Shown: positions 44,962-58,505 of the stretch, piece after piece | How positions within the stretch are numbered: position 1 is the first letter of the stretch | Layout: the number at the start of each line of letters is the position of its first letter | Assembly: GCA_003640385.1 (NCBI GenBank) | Contig: RCAB01000153.1 | Location: forward strand, 62,001-126,000 | Reading direction: 5' to 3' | Length of the DNA: 64,000 bases | Source of the DNA: Setaria digitata | Lineage: Eukaryota > Nematoda > Chromadorea > Rhabditida > Setariidae | Notes under the pieces: model-generated | Databases searched by the model: none | The model's input: only the letters and a program-made list of their open reading frames with translations | Told to the model about the DNA's origin: nothing | Position numbers and translations under genes: made by a program

Positions 44962-46416
44962 ATGGATAATTAAATAATTAAGCACTATATAACTGGTAAA
45001 AATTTAACAAAAGCAACAACAAAAATCTCACAAACGTTTTTTTTTTATCGCAGTGATACACATAAACAAATGAAAATTTTCAATTTTTAGTTGTGAAAGA
45101 AGAAAATGCAAAATGTAAAAAAAAAAAAAAAAAAAAAAAAGAATAAAAAAAAGAAATTGAGTAAAATGCTCTAATATATTTCAACGATCAAATAGAAAGG
45201 AAAAAAAGCGAAAAGCAAAAAGCAAAAAGCAAAAAAAAAGGAAAGAAATATTGCGGCCTAACATTTTACCTCGCCTTATTTCGTCTCCTTCGCCTTTTCC
45301 TCTGTTCGCTTCTGTAATTTATGCAAATTTATTCGTTTTCACATAGTTTTCCTCTTTTCCATCATCCATTACTAATCAGCATGTCAAGCAATTGAACTAT
45401 CTCTGATAAGATAATTTATATAAAATTTTTTCAAGTAATTTAGATAGATAATTTAGTGTTTGTATTACATTTAATAACTTTTACTTTTTAATAATAAAAA
45501 TAACTGTGAGTGCCTAAATCGACAGTGATATTTAATCGAATTTTGCTATTTCTTGTTGATTATAGCAATAAAAGCTTTGAACTACCAAATATATATTTGA
45601 AAAGAAACAAAAAAAGAAAGAAAATTAATTAATAAAATGTAAAATTATTTCTATATCAGTCAGGAAAAGGAAAAAGAAGAAGCTGAAAAGTGGAACAAAA
45701 TATTACTATTAAATATTGTATTGTTGGTTAGAAGCTTAAAATTTTAGTGCTAGCAAATTTGAAACCAAAAATATTAGCATAATATATGTTGTAAATTGAC
45801 AAAAATATTAAAATGTGACAATACCAATTGGCTTATCTTAAAATCGTGAATTTATCTTTTCTTAGAATTAATGTCAGTTAAAAATGTATTTGTTTAATAA
45901 ATAACTCAAAGATTAAATTCAATAATTTGCACAATTTCGTCAGAAAAAGCGATGAATATATTTTAATCAATTATTACCATTACTATAATGTTCAACAACG
46001 ATAGAGCTTTTAATTTCTTCTGCTATCGTTGTTAACCACGTTTGCTTTTCAATTATATTAATGATTTTTAGTGATTAATAAAAAATTAATATGGCGACTC
46101 GGCAACTAAAATAGAAGAAAATTTTTGTTTTATTAATAGCCATAAAATTTAGTGGATTTGTATTCTGAATTTTCTGTTTAACTTTTAAAGAAAATAGGAA
46201 GTTGTGCTAATTTTCAATTTATCAAAATTTATTTTAATCATGAAAAAGCATGTCACTCGTGTAGCAGCAATAATAACAGCTTTAATAAAGAAAGATAAAA
46301 AAAAAAGGTAACAAAGCAAAATTCCGTTGTGCTTTTTGATCATTTTGCAACTTTACAAGCTCAATGCAATATTTAAAATAAAAATACAAACCGTTCAAAT
46401 TTCTGCCATTTCATTG
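44962..46416. other. Second gene desert, part 1
   Basis: AT-rich DNA with an A run of about 23 at 45118-45140 and a short AAAAAGC repeat near 45205-45230. No gene seen. Confidence 0.5.
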
Positions 46417-46597
46417 CAGTTTATTCTTTTATATGATAAAATATACATTTACTGATTGATTTCTAGCAAAATCCCATCACATTCTTATAAACGTTATTTA
46501 TCTTGANCAGTTTATTCTTTTATATGATAAAATATACATTTAATGATTGATTTCTAGCAAAATCCCATCACATTCTTATAAACGTTATTTATCTTGA
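46417..46597. repeat. 90-bp direct duplication around a single N (46507)
   Basis: 46417-46506 and 46508-46597 differ at one base (TTACTGA versus TTAATGA). Read as unmerged assembly overlap. Confidence 0.88.
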
Positions 46598-49500
46598 ATT
46601 TTATGCATTCAGGAATCAAGATCATGCATGTTCGCTGAAAAATCAGAATGAAAATACGAATAATACTGATACTGCTTGCAAAATTCAGCAAATTAAAAGC
46701 AGAACGATTGAGAGAGTAATGAATAATTCAGATTTAAATCAGTCAATTGCTATCATAAGAAAAATTTGGGTCATTCATTACAGTATGTCGATTCAATGAT
46801 AAGAAAATCAGTGATAGCTAGTATCATTTTTTGTTCAATAAAAATAATCACTTATCGATTGCATCATTTACTTTGCAAAACGTCAAGAAATTGTTTTTTC
46901 TGTGCTAGTGGCCAGCCTTTTAATCAGTTAAATTTGCTAGCTTAAAACTAATAGAGTGCAAAGTGCTCCACGGCCATTCAACAACATATTGCAAAGTCTT
47001 TTTGCACTTCTCAGTTGTTGTCATTATCCTAGACCAATTATTATTTTCCTAGTTTATTCGTTTTTTTTTTCCGGTTTTCTTCTGTTTATTGAAAACATCA
47101 GCAACTTCTTTATGGTTGTAATGGTTAAATCCAAATAAAAAAGAGCGAAACAAAAGTAAAGTAGTCCAGCTTTGCTAAATTTCACTAAAAAAAAAATTTT
47201 AAGTATTAAAAAAGAAAACCATAAAAATGCTATTATTATTACAATACAAGATAAATTTTAAGGTATGTTAAATTTAGCATAAAATATGCCAACTTTAGCA
47301 TCATTCTATGAAAACAACAATTAATAGTATTCATCATACATATAGATAGTAAAGAATAAACAGTTACTAAAATTTATCAAAAAAAAGAAAAAAAAAAAAA
47401 ACTCGATGTTTAACTTTACCAGCAAAAATCACAGAATAGAAATAATAGTAACAGTGATAGTGATGATAATACTGTGATAAATTGACAATACACATCTAAC
47501 TATAAATGTGCATATTTGAAGTCTCAAAAACTGCAATATTACTAAAAATTTGGTTAATCTTGATTAAAAAAAAAAAGAATCTAAGGAACTAACATGTGAG
47601 AAGAAGAAGAAGAAGAGAGGAGAGAAGAGGGGAGGTAAAATAGGTTTGTAGGAAAATTAGATGCCTTAATGTGATGCCATCATTTATTGTGCATCTTTTT
47701 TGAATAATCACATCTAAAAATGATAAAGAAAAAAGAAATTAGTTATATTTATATATATGGTTGAGTATGCTAAATAATTCCTGTGCATTAGCATATTTGT
47801 CATACTAATTTTGAATTTACTCTTCATATTAATTTCAAATTTTGTTCCTTTTTCTAAAGTTTTAATTTTGTTTTCAGATTGATTCTTTTTTTTTTTTTCT
47901 TATCTCATCAAAATTCAAAACAATTTTTATTTCTTTGCGTGTTTTTTTTTTTAGAAATATATATTAAAGTAAATTATAAATTGATAGTTATTTATGATAA
48001 TAGATTGCTTTTGAGCTTTCTTCTTTAGTTATTTTTTCTTTTCAAAAAAAAAGATGAGCAAATCAACTAGTAGTTTTTCATAATATTTCATAATTATTAG
48101 AAGTATTTTTAATCAAATTTTTGTTGTAGAGAAGAAATAATCAGTGGTAATTTTATTGCAAAATTATGAAAAATACTTTAAAAAGCTTAAAAGAGTTATT
48201 TAAATATTTGTAATAGTATTTAGTTTTATATGGATGAAAACGATCACAATTAAATTTCAGTAGTGAATTAATTAAGAATTGAAATTGATAAAATGATATA
48301 TATAACAAGAAAAAAATCTAAAATTAGAGAATTTTTTTTTTATCACTTTATCATTGTAGTGTTGATAATGTTCTGTGGAAAATGCCGAAGAAAGAAGAAA
48401 CAAAAATGACAGAATATCACGATGTGAGTTGAATATTTAATGAGATATCTTTTATAGTTGCGCAAAGAGCTGAGAGAAAATTTTGGACGATTTACTTTTT
48501 GGTTCGATAAATTTGATTAATTTTTTGGAATTATTCGATCATACTGAATAATTTCCGGGATATTTCTTTTCTTTTTTTTTTTTTTTTTTTTTTTTTAGCT
48601 TTTTTAGCAAAAATGAATTGCATTAAAGAAGAAAATGAGATGATATGATTGCATGGAAAAGGAAGACAAAATTTATTTTCCGTATAATAATTTCGGAAAA
48701 CTTTTCTTATTTCTTTTTCTTTGGCTTAACAGCTTAACGGAAAATTCCTAAAACATCCGGAAAAAAATAATTGAATGATCAAGTAGTGATAGGATTGTTT
48801 TTTTTCCTTCTTTTTTTTAATTTTTTTAAATTAGCAAATTTCCGATTATCCTTTTATTTTTCTTTTCAAAAGCAAAAATCAATGCATGATTGGCTCTTTT
48901 GCTACTGCCGTTGCTGCTACCGCGAAATAATTGAATTAAATTCCATTTTTCTCACAAAAAAAAAAAAAAAAAAAAAAGTGACCGAAATGTTTTAATATTT
49001 TGTTCATCAACAAACCGAAACTTTTTTTTTTTTAAACTTGCTAGAATGCTTTTAACAGTTTTAAAGTATATTAGATAAATTTTAGCAAAAAGTTTTAATA
49101 GTTGAAAGGGTAATTTTCATTTTTTTTTTCAGATAAAACGAAAGTTAAACAATTGAAAGTTTCAAATTTTAACTTTTCCTTTAAATGCAGTTCTATTATT
49201 GTATTTGATGAAATGAAATTGAAATTATTTAGCTGAATAAAATGATTAATTCAAAAAAAAAAAAAAAAAATGCAATTATAATCCTTTGTTGACGGTTGAT
49301 TTCGACTAGATTTTTGATCAATTCTATTAAATTTTCACTATTTTATCAATGGCAATCAACAATGTTAATTATAATTGGATCATAGATGAGAATAGTATTT
49401 CTGAAACAACACATCATTTTGATCGATCAATAATGTTTTGACCTAAAACAATTATTGAAATTCAATCATATCCTGATACTATTGTGATTAAAATTTTTAA

Positions 49501-50701
49501 GAAACTGCATGCCTAGTGATAATTTTAGTCACTCACAGTGTATCCTTTCTGAATGTGAATTTTTTCATTAAAAAATAGATTAATTAGAAAAAAAAAAAAA
49601 AAAAAATGGCCAAAAATTTGCGAAACGTTCTGAATAAGAGGAGCAAATGTTACATAAGTTTAATATTTTAATAATTATTATTATTTAAAAATGATAAGCA
49701 AAGAAGAAGCAAGAAATAATAATTGAAGGAATAATTGTTGAAGTTATTTGTAAATAAATACTACATGGACTATGAAAATAATTTCAACTTTTAAGTGTCA
49801 GAAAAAACAATTTTTTTTTTTTTTTTTTTGAAAAATTCGCTGCTGTGCAAAATATATCGACAACAATAAACATATTACTTTTTTATACGTATAGGTGTGT
49901 GTTTGCTACATGTTGAAATATTTAGAAAATGTCAATGTAAATTATGAAACTAATTATGATATCAAAACTTTAGTCATTATTTGCAGCAAATGCAAAAACT
50001 GAAAATTAAAAATTGATTTAATAGCGAAAAAAAAAAAATTTTACTGACATTTGTGCTAAGAAGCTGAAGGAAAAAATTTCATTGACTTTTGCACCAAAAG
50101 GTTGCTTCTTTTTTTTGAAGCAGTCTTTTGCGTGAAACTTTTACGTTTAAAAATGCAAATTTAATAGCTTAGAAATTAAATCTGAAAATTTTATAGCATA
50201 TAATTCATATTGTATTTAACGTATACAACAATAAAAACTCGTTTATTGTACAGAAATATTCACTGATCAAAAGTGCGAATATGGCAGTTTGACCTCAATT
50301 AGATGGAAATCGTTTTGAATTTGAAAAAGTGTAATTTATAAAAATGCTATTTAAAAGTTCATTTTGACAGGGCAACTAGGATGAAAGAAGAAAGAAGTGA
50401 GGACATCGGAAAACTATACAATTACTAAGAAGCTAGCGGGAAAATTCTGCTCAAAAAAATGAAAAATGAAGAAAGAAAAACAAAACAAAATGAATTATTA
50501 ATGTTTTAAACAAATAAATTTTTTTTAGTTTCATTTTTTGGAAATTTTATCATTTTAATATGAAATGGACTTTTTTTCTTTTTCTGAATAAATTTTCAAA
50601 AAAAAGAATTACCATTATAATGTATTTTAAAATAAACTTTAAAGAAAATTTTTGCTAGTTAATTCTTTAACTAAAACTCACAATTGCTAAAGTTTTTTTT
50701 T

Positions 50702-50702
<1 letters not shown>
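46598..50702. other. Second gene desert, part 2
   Basis: AT-rich DNA with many homopolymers (about 48575-48596 T, 48957-48977 A, 49254-49270 A, 49588-49606 A, 49811-49829 T). No exon-like segment. Confidence 0.5.
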
Positions 50703-50735
<33 letters not shown>

Positions 50736-50736
50736 N
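50703..50736. repeat. A homopolymer of about 33 ending in N (50736)
   Basis: A pure A run directly followed by N; a sequencing or assembly break. Confidence 0.9.
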
Positions 50737-51275
50737 TGCTAGAAGCTAGGAAAAAAAAAAAGGCTATTTAATGATATAGCTGAGAAATGCTAGACTGAAT
50801 GCGCGCAAGTATGCGTATCTCGATGTATTGGTGTTAAAATGTTACTCTCGAAGCGGGGCGGGGGACAATTTTGGGATTGGAAGAGGAATGGGAAGAACAT
50901 AGGAGAGTGGAATAGAAGAGCGGGGAAAAATGGAGAAATAGCCCAGAACTGTTGTATATAATTATTTAAAAATTCTTTGCAGTGCTTTAAAAACAATGAA
51001 TAATTCATTGTTATAGAATTAGTATGCTATAGAGCGTCAAATGCAAATATTTTATCTATAATTGGAATAATAATTAGAATAATAATGAATTTAGATTTCC
51101 GATATTTCTATATGTTATAATGGTAACGTTCTCTTTCTTCTTCTTTTTTTTTCAGGTATTTTTTGATATTAATTGTTATTTGCATATTATGTAGCAGTTA
51201 ATTTTATTGGTAGTTGAACTTGATAACACATTTTCGTTAATTACTTAATTGACAAGAAGAGTAATTTATCATTTT
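50737..51275. other. Second gene desert, part 3
   Basis: Includes a G-rich purine stretch at about 50855-50935. The minus-strand frame over it is Pro/Phe-rich low complexity. Confidence 0.45.
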
Positions 51276-51412
51276 ACCTAGACTGCTTAGTGCATATCTC
51301 ACAAAAGTCTAGCTTATCATTATCGTGTATATCTTACAGAGAGCCCAGTTTATCATTCCTATGCACTTCTCTAGAAGGCCTAGTTTGTCGTTCTTTAGTG
51401 CATATATTTGTA
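51276..51412. repeat. Degenerate 35-bp tandem repeat, four units
   Basis: Units begin at about 51276, 51307, 51343 and 51378, each with a CCTAG/CTAG core. The later three continue into TT(A/G)TC(A/G)TT, and most units contain a GTGCATAT-like block. The first unit is shorter (31 bp). Confidence 0.65.
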
Positions 51413-52199
51413 CTAAATACTTAACAAAGACTAATTAGGAGTAAAATTTGTACCATAATTCGTTCTGATAACATCATGCGTTAAATGTTTAACTTATTAA
51501 TTGGGTTTTTTTTTTTCTCAAACCTTTATATCATTCTATTCTAATTACCTTCCTGAGTTTCATGAATAAGATATAAAACAATGAAATAATTTATATTTGT
51601 TATCATTTAGATTATTTCATTCCTCGCTTTTCTTTTTCTTTTTGGATTGCTTTTAAGAGAGGTAGCCAGAATTTGTTCATCTTGATGGGAAGTAGATTTA
51701 ATTCTTATAAATCCGGAAGAATTCCAAACTTTTCAAGCAATTTACTCGAGTGTTCTTTTTTTTTTTTCTTTTGCACCGGTAATTTATATATTTTGCATAA
51801 AATTATTATCCAACAGGAATAATTTAATTTTAAATAATTTATACATTGTTTGATTTTTTTTTTTTTTTGCTTGCATTATTTTATTTTTTATTTTAAATTA
51901 ATTCGTTTATGGCTGATACAAAATTGCGTCATAAAAATGCTATAGCAAATACCATTTTATCATCAAATGCTTCCTGTAACAGAATAATTTCGATAAAGGG
52001 AACGAGTAAGAGAGAAAGAAAAAAAAAAACTTCGTGAGATGGATTAATTTCACTGCGTCATATTCTGATGAACAAATTTTCAAACGATAATAAATTAAAT
52101 GTTTTTTTTTTTTTGTTCTAAATATTTTAATTAATTAAAAAATAAAAGTGTGAAATATATTTTAACCTCTTCCTGTGCCATATTTTAATGAGTAATAAT
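51413..52199. other. Second gene desert, part 4
   Basis: AT-rich with T runs (about 51507, 51758, 51857, 52102). No gene seen. Confidence 0.5.
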
Positions 52200-52371
52200 T
52201 CATTTATTTAGATCCAATAAATGATTCGATTTTCTTTTTTTTTTTTTTGATTCAATTGCTGATGTTGGTGCTGCTGGACGAGGAACACCGCTGACAAACA
52301 ACAGATTGGTTACGGTAGCATCAGCTAGCTTCACTTCATATTTTTCAAGCATGCTCCGGTACGCAGACTTA
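52200..52371 (-). CDS. Possible short exon or pseudogene fragment (uncertain)
   Basis: On the minus strand a frame reads SAYRSMLEKYEVKLADATVT, then NLLFVSGVPRPAAPTSAIES, then a Lys run and a stop. Composition and codon choice are coding-like and unlike the flanks. The upstream side is a GT-rich microsatellite with only a weak TATAAG acceptor, and no partner exon was found. I do not recognise the family. It may be a last exon of an unseen gene, or a gene relic. Confidence 0.25.
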
Positions 52372-52375
52372 TACA

Positions 52376-52436
52376 CACATCCACCCACACACACACACAC
52401 ACACCCACACACACACACCCACGCACACCCACACAT
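52376..52436. repeat. (CA)n microsatellite
   Basis: CA/CCCACA repeats. Cys/Val-rich frames on the minus strand here come from it. Confidence 0.9.
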
Positions 52437-52593
52437 GTACAGACACACGTACAGACATATGCAAAGAGTGACAAGAATGAAATTGAATTTGTGAAGGAAG
52501 GAATGAATTGAATTTGCATTTTAAATGAAGTATTTCGGATGTTTCCAGTCAGCATTACATTATTAAACTTCGAAATTTTGAAATAATTTTATT

Positions 52594-52839
52594 TCTGCAT
52601 GTGGATGTATGTGTGTATGTCGGGCTGTATATATGTACATCCACACAAGCATGTCTGTCCCTTCATCCTGTATAAATATGTGTGTACATGCGAACATGCA
52701 TGTGTCTGTCAGTGTATGTACACCACATGCATATCTGTATGTGAATATACTTGTGAGTGTATGTGTGTGTGTGTGTGTCTGTCTGTCTCCGCTTTTATTC
52801 TGCCCACATAGTATGTATGTACACCCACATACATAAGTA

Positions 52840-52874
<35 letters not shown>

Positions 52875-52892
52875 ATATATATATATATATAT
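52594..52892. repeat. Compound GT / GTAT / TA microsatellite region
   Basis: Imperfect TGTATGTG-type repeats from about 52594, purest at 52757-52778 (GT), 52840-52878 (GT then GTAT) and 52875-52893 (TA). Confidence 0.85.
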
Positions 52893-54470
52893 AATATTAG
52901 GAGTATATTAATGCAATAGAGTGTGTATAGGTTTTTCTTTGTTCAATGATTGCATCGTATTCCATAAAATTTTGAATTCTCAAATAAAAGGAGAAAAGAA
53001 AAAAGAGTGTATTTCACTATATCACAGAAAATAATACTCATTATTGATATTGTAATTTAATTAATTATAATTTCTTTCATAGGAAAAATGAAACAAATAA
53101 TGCCAAAATGTTATATGCTATATAATACACTATTCCATATGCATATAAAATATTTTAAAAAATTTTAATCAAATTTTAAATATTATTAAAACTTAACACG
53201 AAATTAGCAATGTGAAATGTAAAATATTTATTTATTTATTTATTTTTTTTTTTCAAATAAATTATTGCACACATTATATCATTGCTGAGGTGCACTTCTT
53301 CTCACTTCAAATATATTCTAATTTTAGCTTAATTAAAATGGACAAAAAAGATTAAGAATTGAAGTTTGAAATAATTGAAGAGAATTTTAACTTGCAAAAA
53401 ATGATTGCTGCAAACAAATTTTGCAATAAATGAGTAAAAAAATTCAAATTTAAATTTAAATTTAAATCCAGCATCTCATCCGTCACATTAACCGGAACTA
53501 GGTCTAATGTTGGCTTTTAGTTAGAATGTTATGATTATTTATTGCAAAAATACAGATGCGTTCAGGTCAATCTAAGCTTAATGAAGTCATCAATTAGCAA
53601 ATGCTGTGCTTATTTGTAACCTTTTTTCCTGAAATCATAATTTCTACATCGTATTCCATTGTTTCCCACTTCCCCCTTCTTCTCCCCCCTCTCTCTCTTC
53701 TCTCTCTCTCTCTCTCCCTCTCTCCCTCTCTCCTTTTTCTCAATTTCTCCCCTGTATTACCATAACATTATTAAATTAATCCGCGTTATTAATTTTCATC
53801 TAGAATTCAAAGTCATCAGTCATTGTAAACATTTTTCGTAAACTATTAAATTGTAGCATTTAATTTGTACAAATCAAGGGACAGGTAAAATACTTGTATA
53901 AAATACAAAATCTCAAATAATTAATTAATTTACTGACATTGAAATCAACAATTATTTGCGTAGCTTTTTAGCTTTCAAATTAAAACGAATTAAATAAATT
54001 TAAGAATACCGCTCTTTTTCCTCTTTTTACTATCAAATATTTTGAAAATAGTTCATATTTTTTTTTCCTCATATCACAACTATTAATTGTAATTTTAAGC
54101 AAGCACTGTTAAGAATTGCTTATCAGAATATTATCAAAATTCATTGTGGCTATAAAAACATTGCATTCTGAGATTGAATTAATTTCAAATTTCCAATCAC
54201 TCATATTTCACTCCTCAACAGCATTAATAAAATGACCATATAAAATAAATGATTATAAAATGATGTAGCTATCTGTTTAGAATAGATTTGTCAAAATTTA
54301 GCCGTTATGAGTGAGCAATTAACAGGCTTCAGCATGAAATTTTTTCAGGGTATCATATCAATGGTCCTTATCAGCATTTTTATCAATGCATCCAGTAATG
54401 CCATGTGATGGTGAAGAATTTTTGGGAAATTGAAAATATTAAATCGTTAATTAGGCGTTGATAATTAACA

Positions 54471-54504
<34 letters not shown>

Positions 54505-57500
54505 TTGCGATGATATATTTCTATAAATTTTCGAACAATTTGATCGAGAATTTAGGAATGGTTCTTTTGTCAAATGTTTTATGATAATTTAATAAAATAG
54601 ATATCCGCACTACACTGAAATATGATTCTGTTTTCTCAATTTTTAATTAATGATATTATTCATGAAAATGGATAACAAATTAATTTTTACACCATACAAC
54701 AGAATATAAAACGAAATATGAGAATATTGTATAAATTGCTAAAATTTGGTGCAATTAATTTAGGAAGATTATTTCAGTTCATTTGTAAATTTTAAATTTT
54801 ACATTCACACCAAAAAATTTAAAATTTCAATATGCAATATGCTAATGTTGTTTAATGAAATTTTTTTTTTATACAATGTTTGCATAAAAGGTATTTTCTT
54901 TGTTGTAATTAGCGAAATTCGCTTTCTTTCCATCTCTTTGCTATTTTAAACAAACTGAATAAATTTATTTTTATTTTACTTCAAATTTGCTAACAAATTA
55001 TTTTAACGACAAACATTTTAGCATCAAAACTGAAATTAGAAAAATAAATTTGCAAAATATTTTGTGCGGACATTTTGATCAAAAATATTAATTATAAATG
55101 GCTATTTTTTAAAGACAAAATGTGCGCAGTATGACCATCAAACAGAAGCTAAATTTATAGCTTTTAAGCTAATAAAAATTGCTAATAAAAATATACAGCA
55201 AGTTTTTGAGGAACAACGAAGTTCTTTTTAAAATATTTAAAATTATAAAAGTTATGGATTTTATAAAAACCGTATAAATATCCCGTAAAAATTTTACATG
55301 TCATTGCCATTTTATATTAATTCAATTTTGCTGAAATGGATCGTTTTTATATTTTAATTGAATTTATTCCCAAAATGGAATTTTGTGTTCCTCTCTTTCT
55401 CGTTTTTTTTTCCGCCTTTTCCCCTTTATTAAATTTAGATGTCAAAAAAGTAATGAATTATAGTTTGAAATTATACAGTAGCAAACAATTTCTTTTTTTA
55501 TTTTAAACTTCCTCATCAAAAAAAAAAAAAAAAACAAACAAACTGTAAGGAAAAAGGACATATTTATTAAATTGGCAAATTTTAATTATAATTAACGCCG
55601 ACAAATTTTTTTCCCTTCCTTTGCTCTTTTTTTTTTTCTTAAATTTTTGTTCAATTGAAATTTCTGCACCAAATGATTTCCAATTTATTTCAGATATTTC
55701 GAAATCAATTTAAGTTCGTTCTAATATTTGCATAATACTATACCAGTTGCAAGTATTTCGTTCGTATTCAGTTCGTTTTGGTTTACCTCAAATATTTACC
55801 AGAAGTTACTTCAAAAGCATTTCATTTAAGATTAAGATTTTGCCCGTTTTATATACATAACTATCCATTACATATATAATTTAATTTGAAATGAATGATT
55901 ATATTACTAGACATAACCATTAGAAGAAAGGAAATACTTGCTAGAAATTTTGCAATAATCTTCGAGAAAATCAATTAAATACTTAATTAACAGTAGCCTA
56001 ATTTAACCAGCCATTTCTACATCCTATATTTATTACTATTGCTGCGCTTATCTCTCGTTATCCATTGTTATTATCATTGATTTCCACGTTCATATTCTCT
56101 ATTTTTTGTTAATTTCTTTTTCAATTAATCATTCTTAATCATCTTGCATTTGTTTTTATCAAAGCTAAAATTGATTGATTGGATGTTTAACATATTATTA
56201 TCACTGAATAATCATGATCCCAATGTGCATTATCTGCAATAATAGCCTAATTTTGCTGATAATTTTAATTCAATTGGAATTGCTATAATGGATGCTCAGA
56301 AGACGATGAATAATATTTCTATTACATTTATAATCATTTCATCTTTAGCTATGCATCATTATTTTATCATCATTATCATTACCATTACAAGAATTGCTTG
56401 CTACCATTATCATTCGTTATTTATTGTTATTGTCATTAATATTATTATCACCTACACTTTTGTATCACTTATATCAATATCAATTTTTTTTTTGCTGTCA
56501 TTATCAATGTTATCATTACCGTTATCACAGTTGCTGATATTAATACTATTGCTATCATTATTTTTATCGTCTTATTCATGCTTCGGAGAGATGCTGTTAT
56601 AATACTAATAAGCGGATCAATGCAAACAATGATCCGCCCTGCTTACTAATTAACAAATCAATTAATTAGTCGGAAGCATTTTCAAATGAACCTTTCATGA
56701 TGGAATATTTCGGCCTTTTCGATATATTACATTAAATTATTATCATTTATTTATAATAATTATTTTTTGGTTTTCAATTTTTTGCTTTTTCTCATACTTC
56801 ATTTGTTTTACTTTTACTTTCACTTTTTTTTTTTCTTTTCCTTTTTTTTAAACTGAAATATTTGTTAATTAGATTTAAAGAAGCACAGATACAAAAACTG
56901 GCAGATATAAATAAGTTCGAATTGTTGGAAAATTTCAAATGGAAAAAAGAATTTAAAAAAAAAAAAAAAAGGCAATAAAAATGAGAGAAAATATTTGAAT
57001 ATGAATGAATCATTTTCCATTATTTATTCCTTTTTCATCTCATTTCCTCTCCCTCTCTCTCTCTCTCTCTCCCTCTCTCCTTCTGCCTCTTTGCTCCGTT
57101 TTGACAAAAAAAAAATGAATAAGTATAAAATTTTCGATAAAACCTTTGCCTTTATAAAAAATGTACGAAACAGAGGGACAGAGAGAGAGAGAGAGAGAGA
57201 GGGATTCTGAAGCCTACATATTTTTGTAAAATACAAATGAAACACAGAGAGAGGGAGAGGGAGAGAGGAAGAAGGAAAGAGAGAAGGATTTTTAAGAAAT
57301 AAAAGTATCACTTAAAAAGCAACGAAGAGAAGGAGAAAAAAGGCAAAAGGAAAAAAAAAAGGCAATATTTTTATGATTTTAGCTTTACGGGTGGTCTTCA
57401 GAGGATGAAAAGAAAGGGTTAAAGAAGCAGAGAATGAAAGAGAGAGAGAGGGGAAGAAAGGCATGCACAGGTAGATTTTTATTATATTAATAGTTTTTTC

Positions 57501-58119
57501 TTTCCTTTTTTTCTGTCTTTTTTTCTCTATCATTTATTTGATTTGAATATTTTTCAAAAAAAAAAAAAAAAAAAAAGAAAAGAGAAAAAAGAAAAAAGAA
57601 AACATTCCATTAGTGTATAACAAAGATGGCTAAAAAAAAAACAGATGGAAAACCGAGGGGGAGAGAGAGAGAGAGAGAGAGAGAAAGGGTGGAGAAAAAA
57701 AAATGCTTTTTTTTTCCCCTTCAACATTCCCTTCCTCCTCTTGCTTTTCCAATCTCTCGGGAATATACCGGAATATCCCGCTATTTCTCGGAATGTTTTT
57801 TTCGAGCGATGCATTTTACCAATACAAATGGATATTGATATTTGTAAATATTATTTGTAAATATTAAAATCAAAATAATAATACTGTATTTAATTCTGGA
57901 AAATAATCATCGTACAGTAATACATGGAAGGGCAAAGTATGATGGAAAGGGAAATAAAAGGAGAAAGAGGAAGGGAGAGAGAGAGAAGGAGAGAAGGGAT
58001 AGATTTATTTATTAAATTTTTATTTTATTTATTCGAGAATTTTACAGCAGAAAGAAAGAAGCAACAAAAAAAAAAAAGAAGGAAAAAAAGAAAAAGAAAA
58101 ACTCTAAAATAAATTGCAA
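52893..58119. other. Second gene desert, part 5
   Basis: AT-rich DNA with scattered simple repeats: CT at 53688-53732, TA at 54472-54504, CT at 57048-57073, GA at 57178-57202 and 57661-57685. The open frames here are Ser/Leu/Ile- or Arg/Glu-rich low complexity. Nothing gene-like is supported. Confidence 0.55.
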
Positions 58120-58505
58120 CGATAATTTAAATGGAATTAATTCGATGATTTAGTCAAAACAAATAAAATTTTCAAAATGTTTTGGAAAATTCGCATCTGG
58201 GAAATATTATTCCAAAAAAAAAAAATAAGAAATTTGAAAAATTAGTAAATTTAAATTTATAAAATTAAATTTAATTGTAATTTTAACAAACTTTTTCCAA
58301 ATAATCTCATNCGATAATTTAAATGGAATTAATTCGATGATTTAGTCAAAACAAATAAAATTTTCAAAATGTTTTGGAAAATTCGCATCTGGGAAATATT
58401 ATTCCAAAAAAAAAAAATAATAAGAAATTTGAAAAATTAGTAAATTTAAATTTATAAAATTAAATTTAATTGTAATTTTAACAAACTTTTTCCAAATAAT
58501 CTCAT
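58120..58505. repeat. About 191-bp direct duplication around a single N (58311)
   Basis: 58120-58310 and 58312-58505 are the same sequence apart from a 3-base change in an A/T run. Read as unmerged assembly overlap. Confidence 0.88.

Noticed and set aside
52331..52836. Cys/Val/Thr/His-rich frames that look like cysteine-rich peptides
   Set aside because: They arise from CA/GT and GTAT microsatellites.
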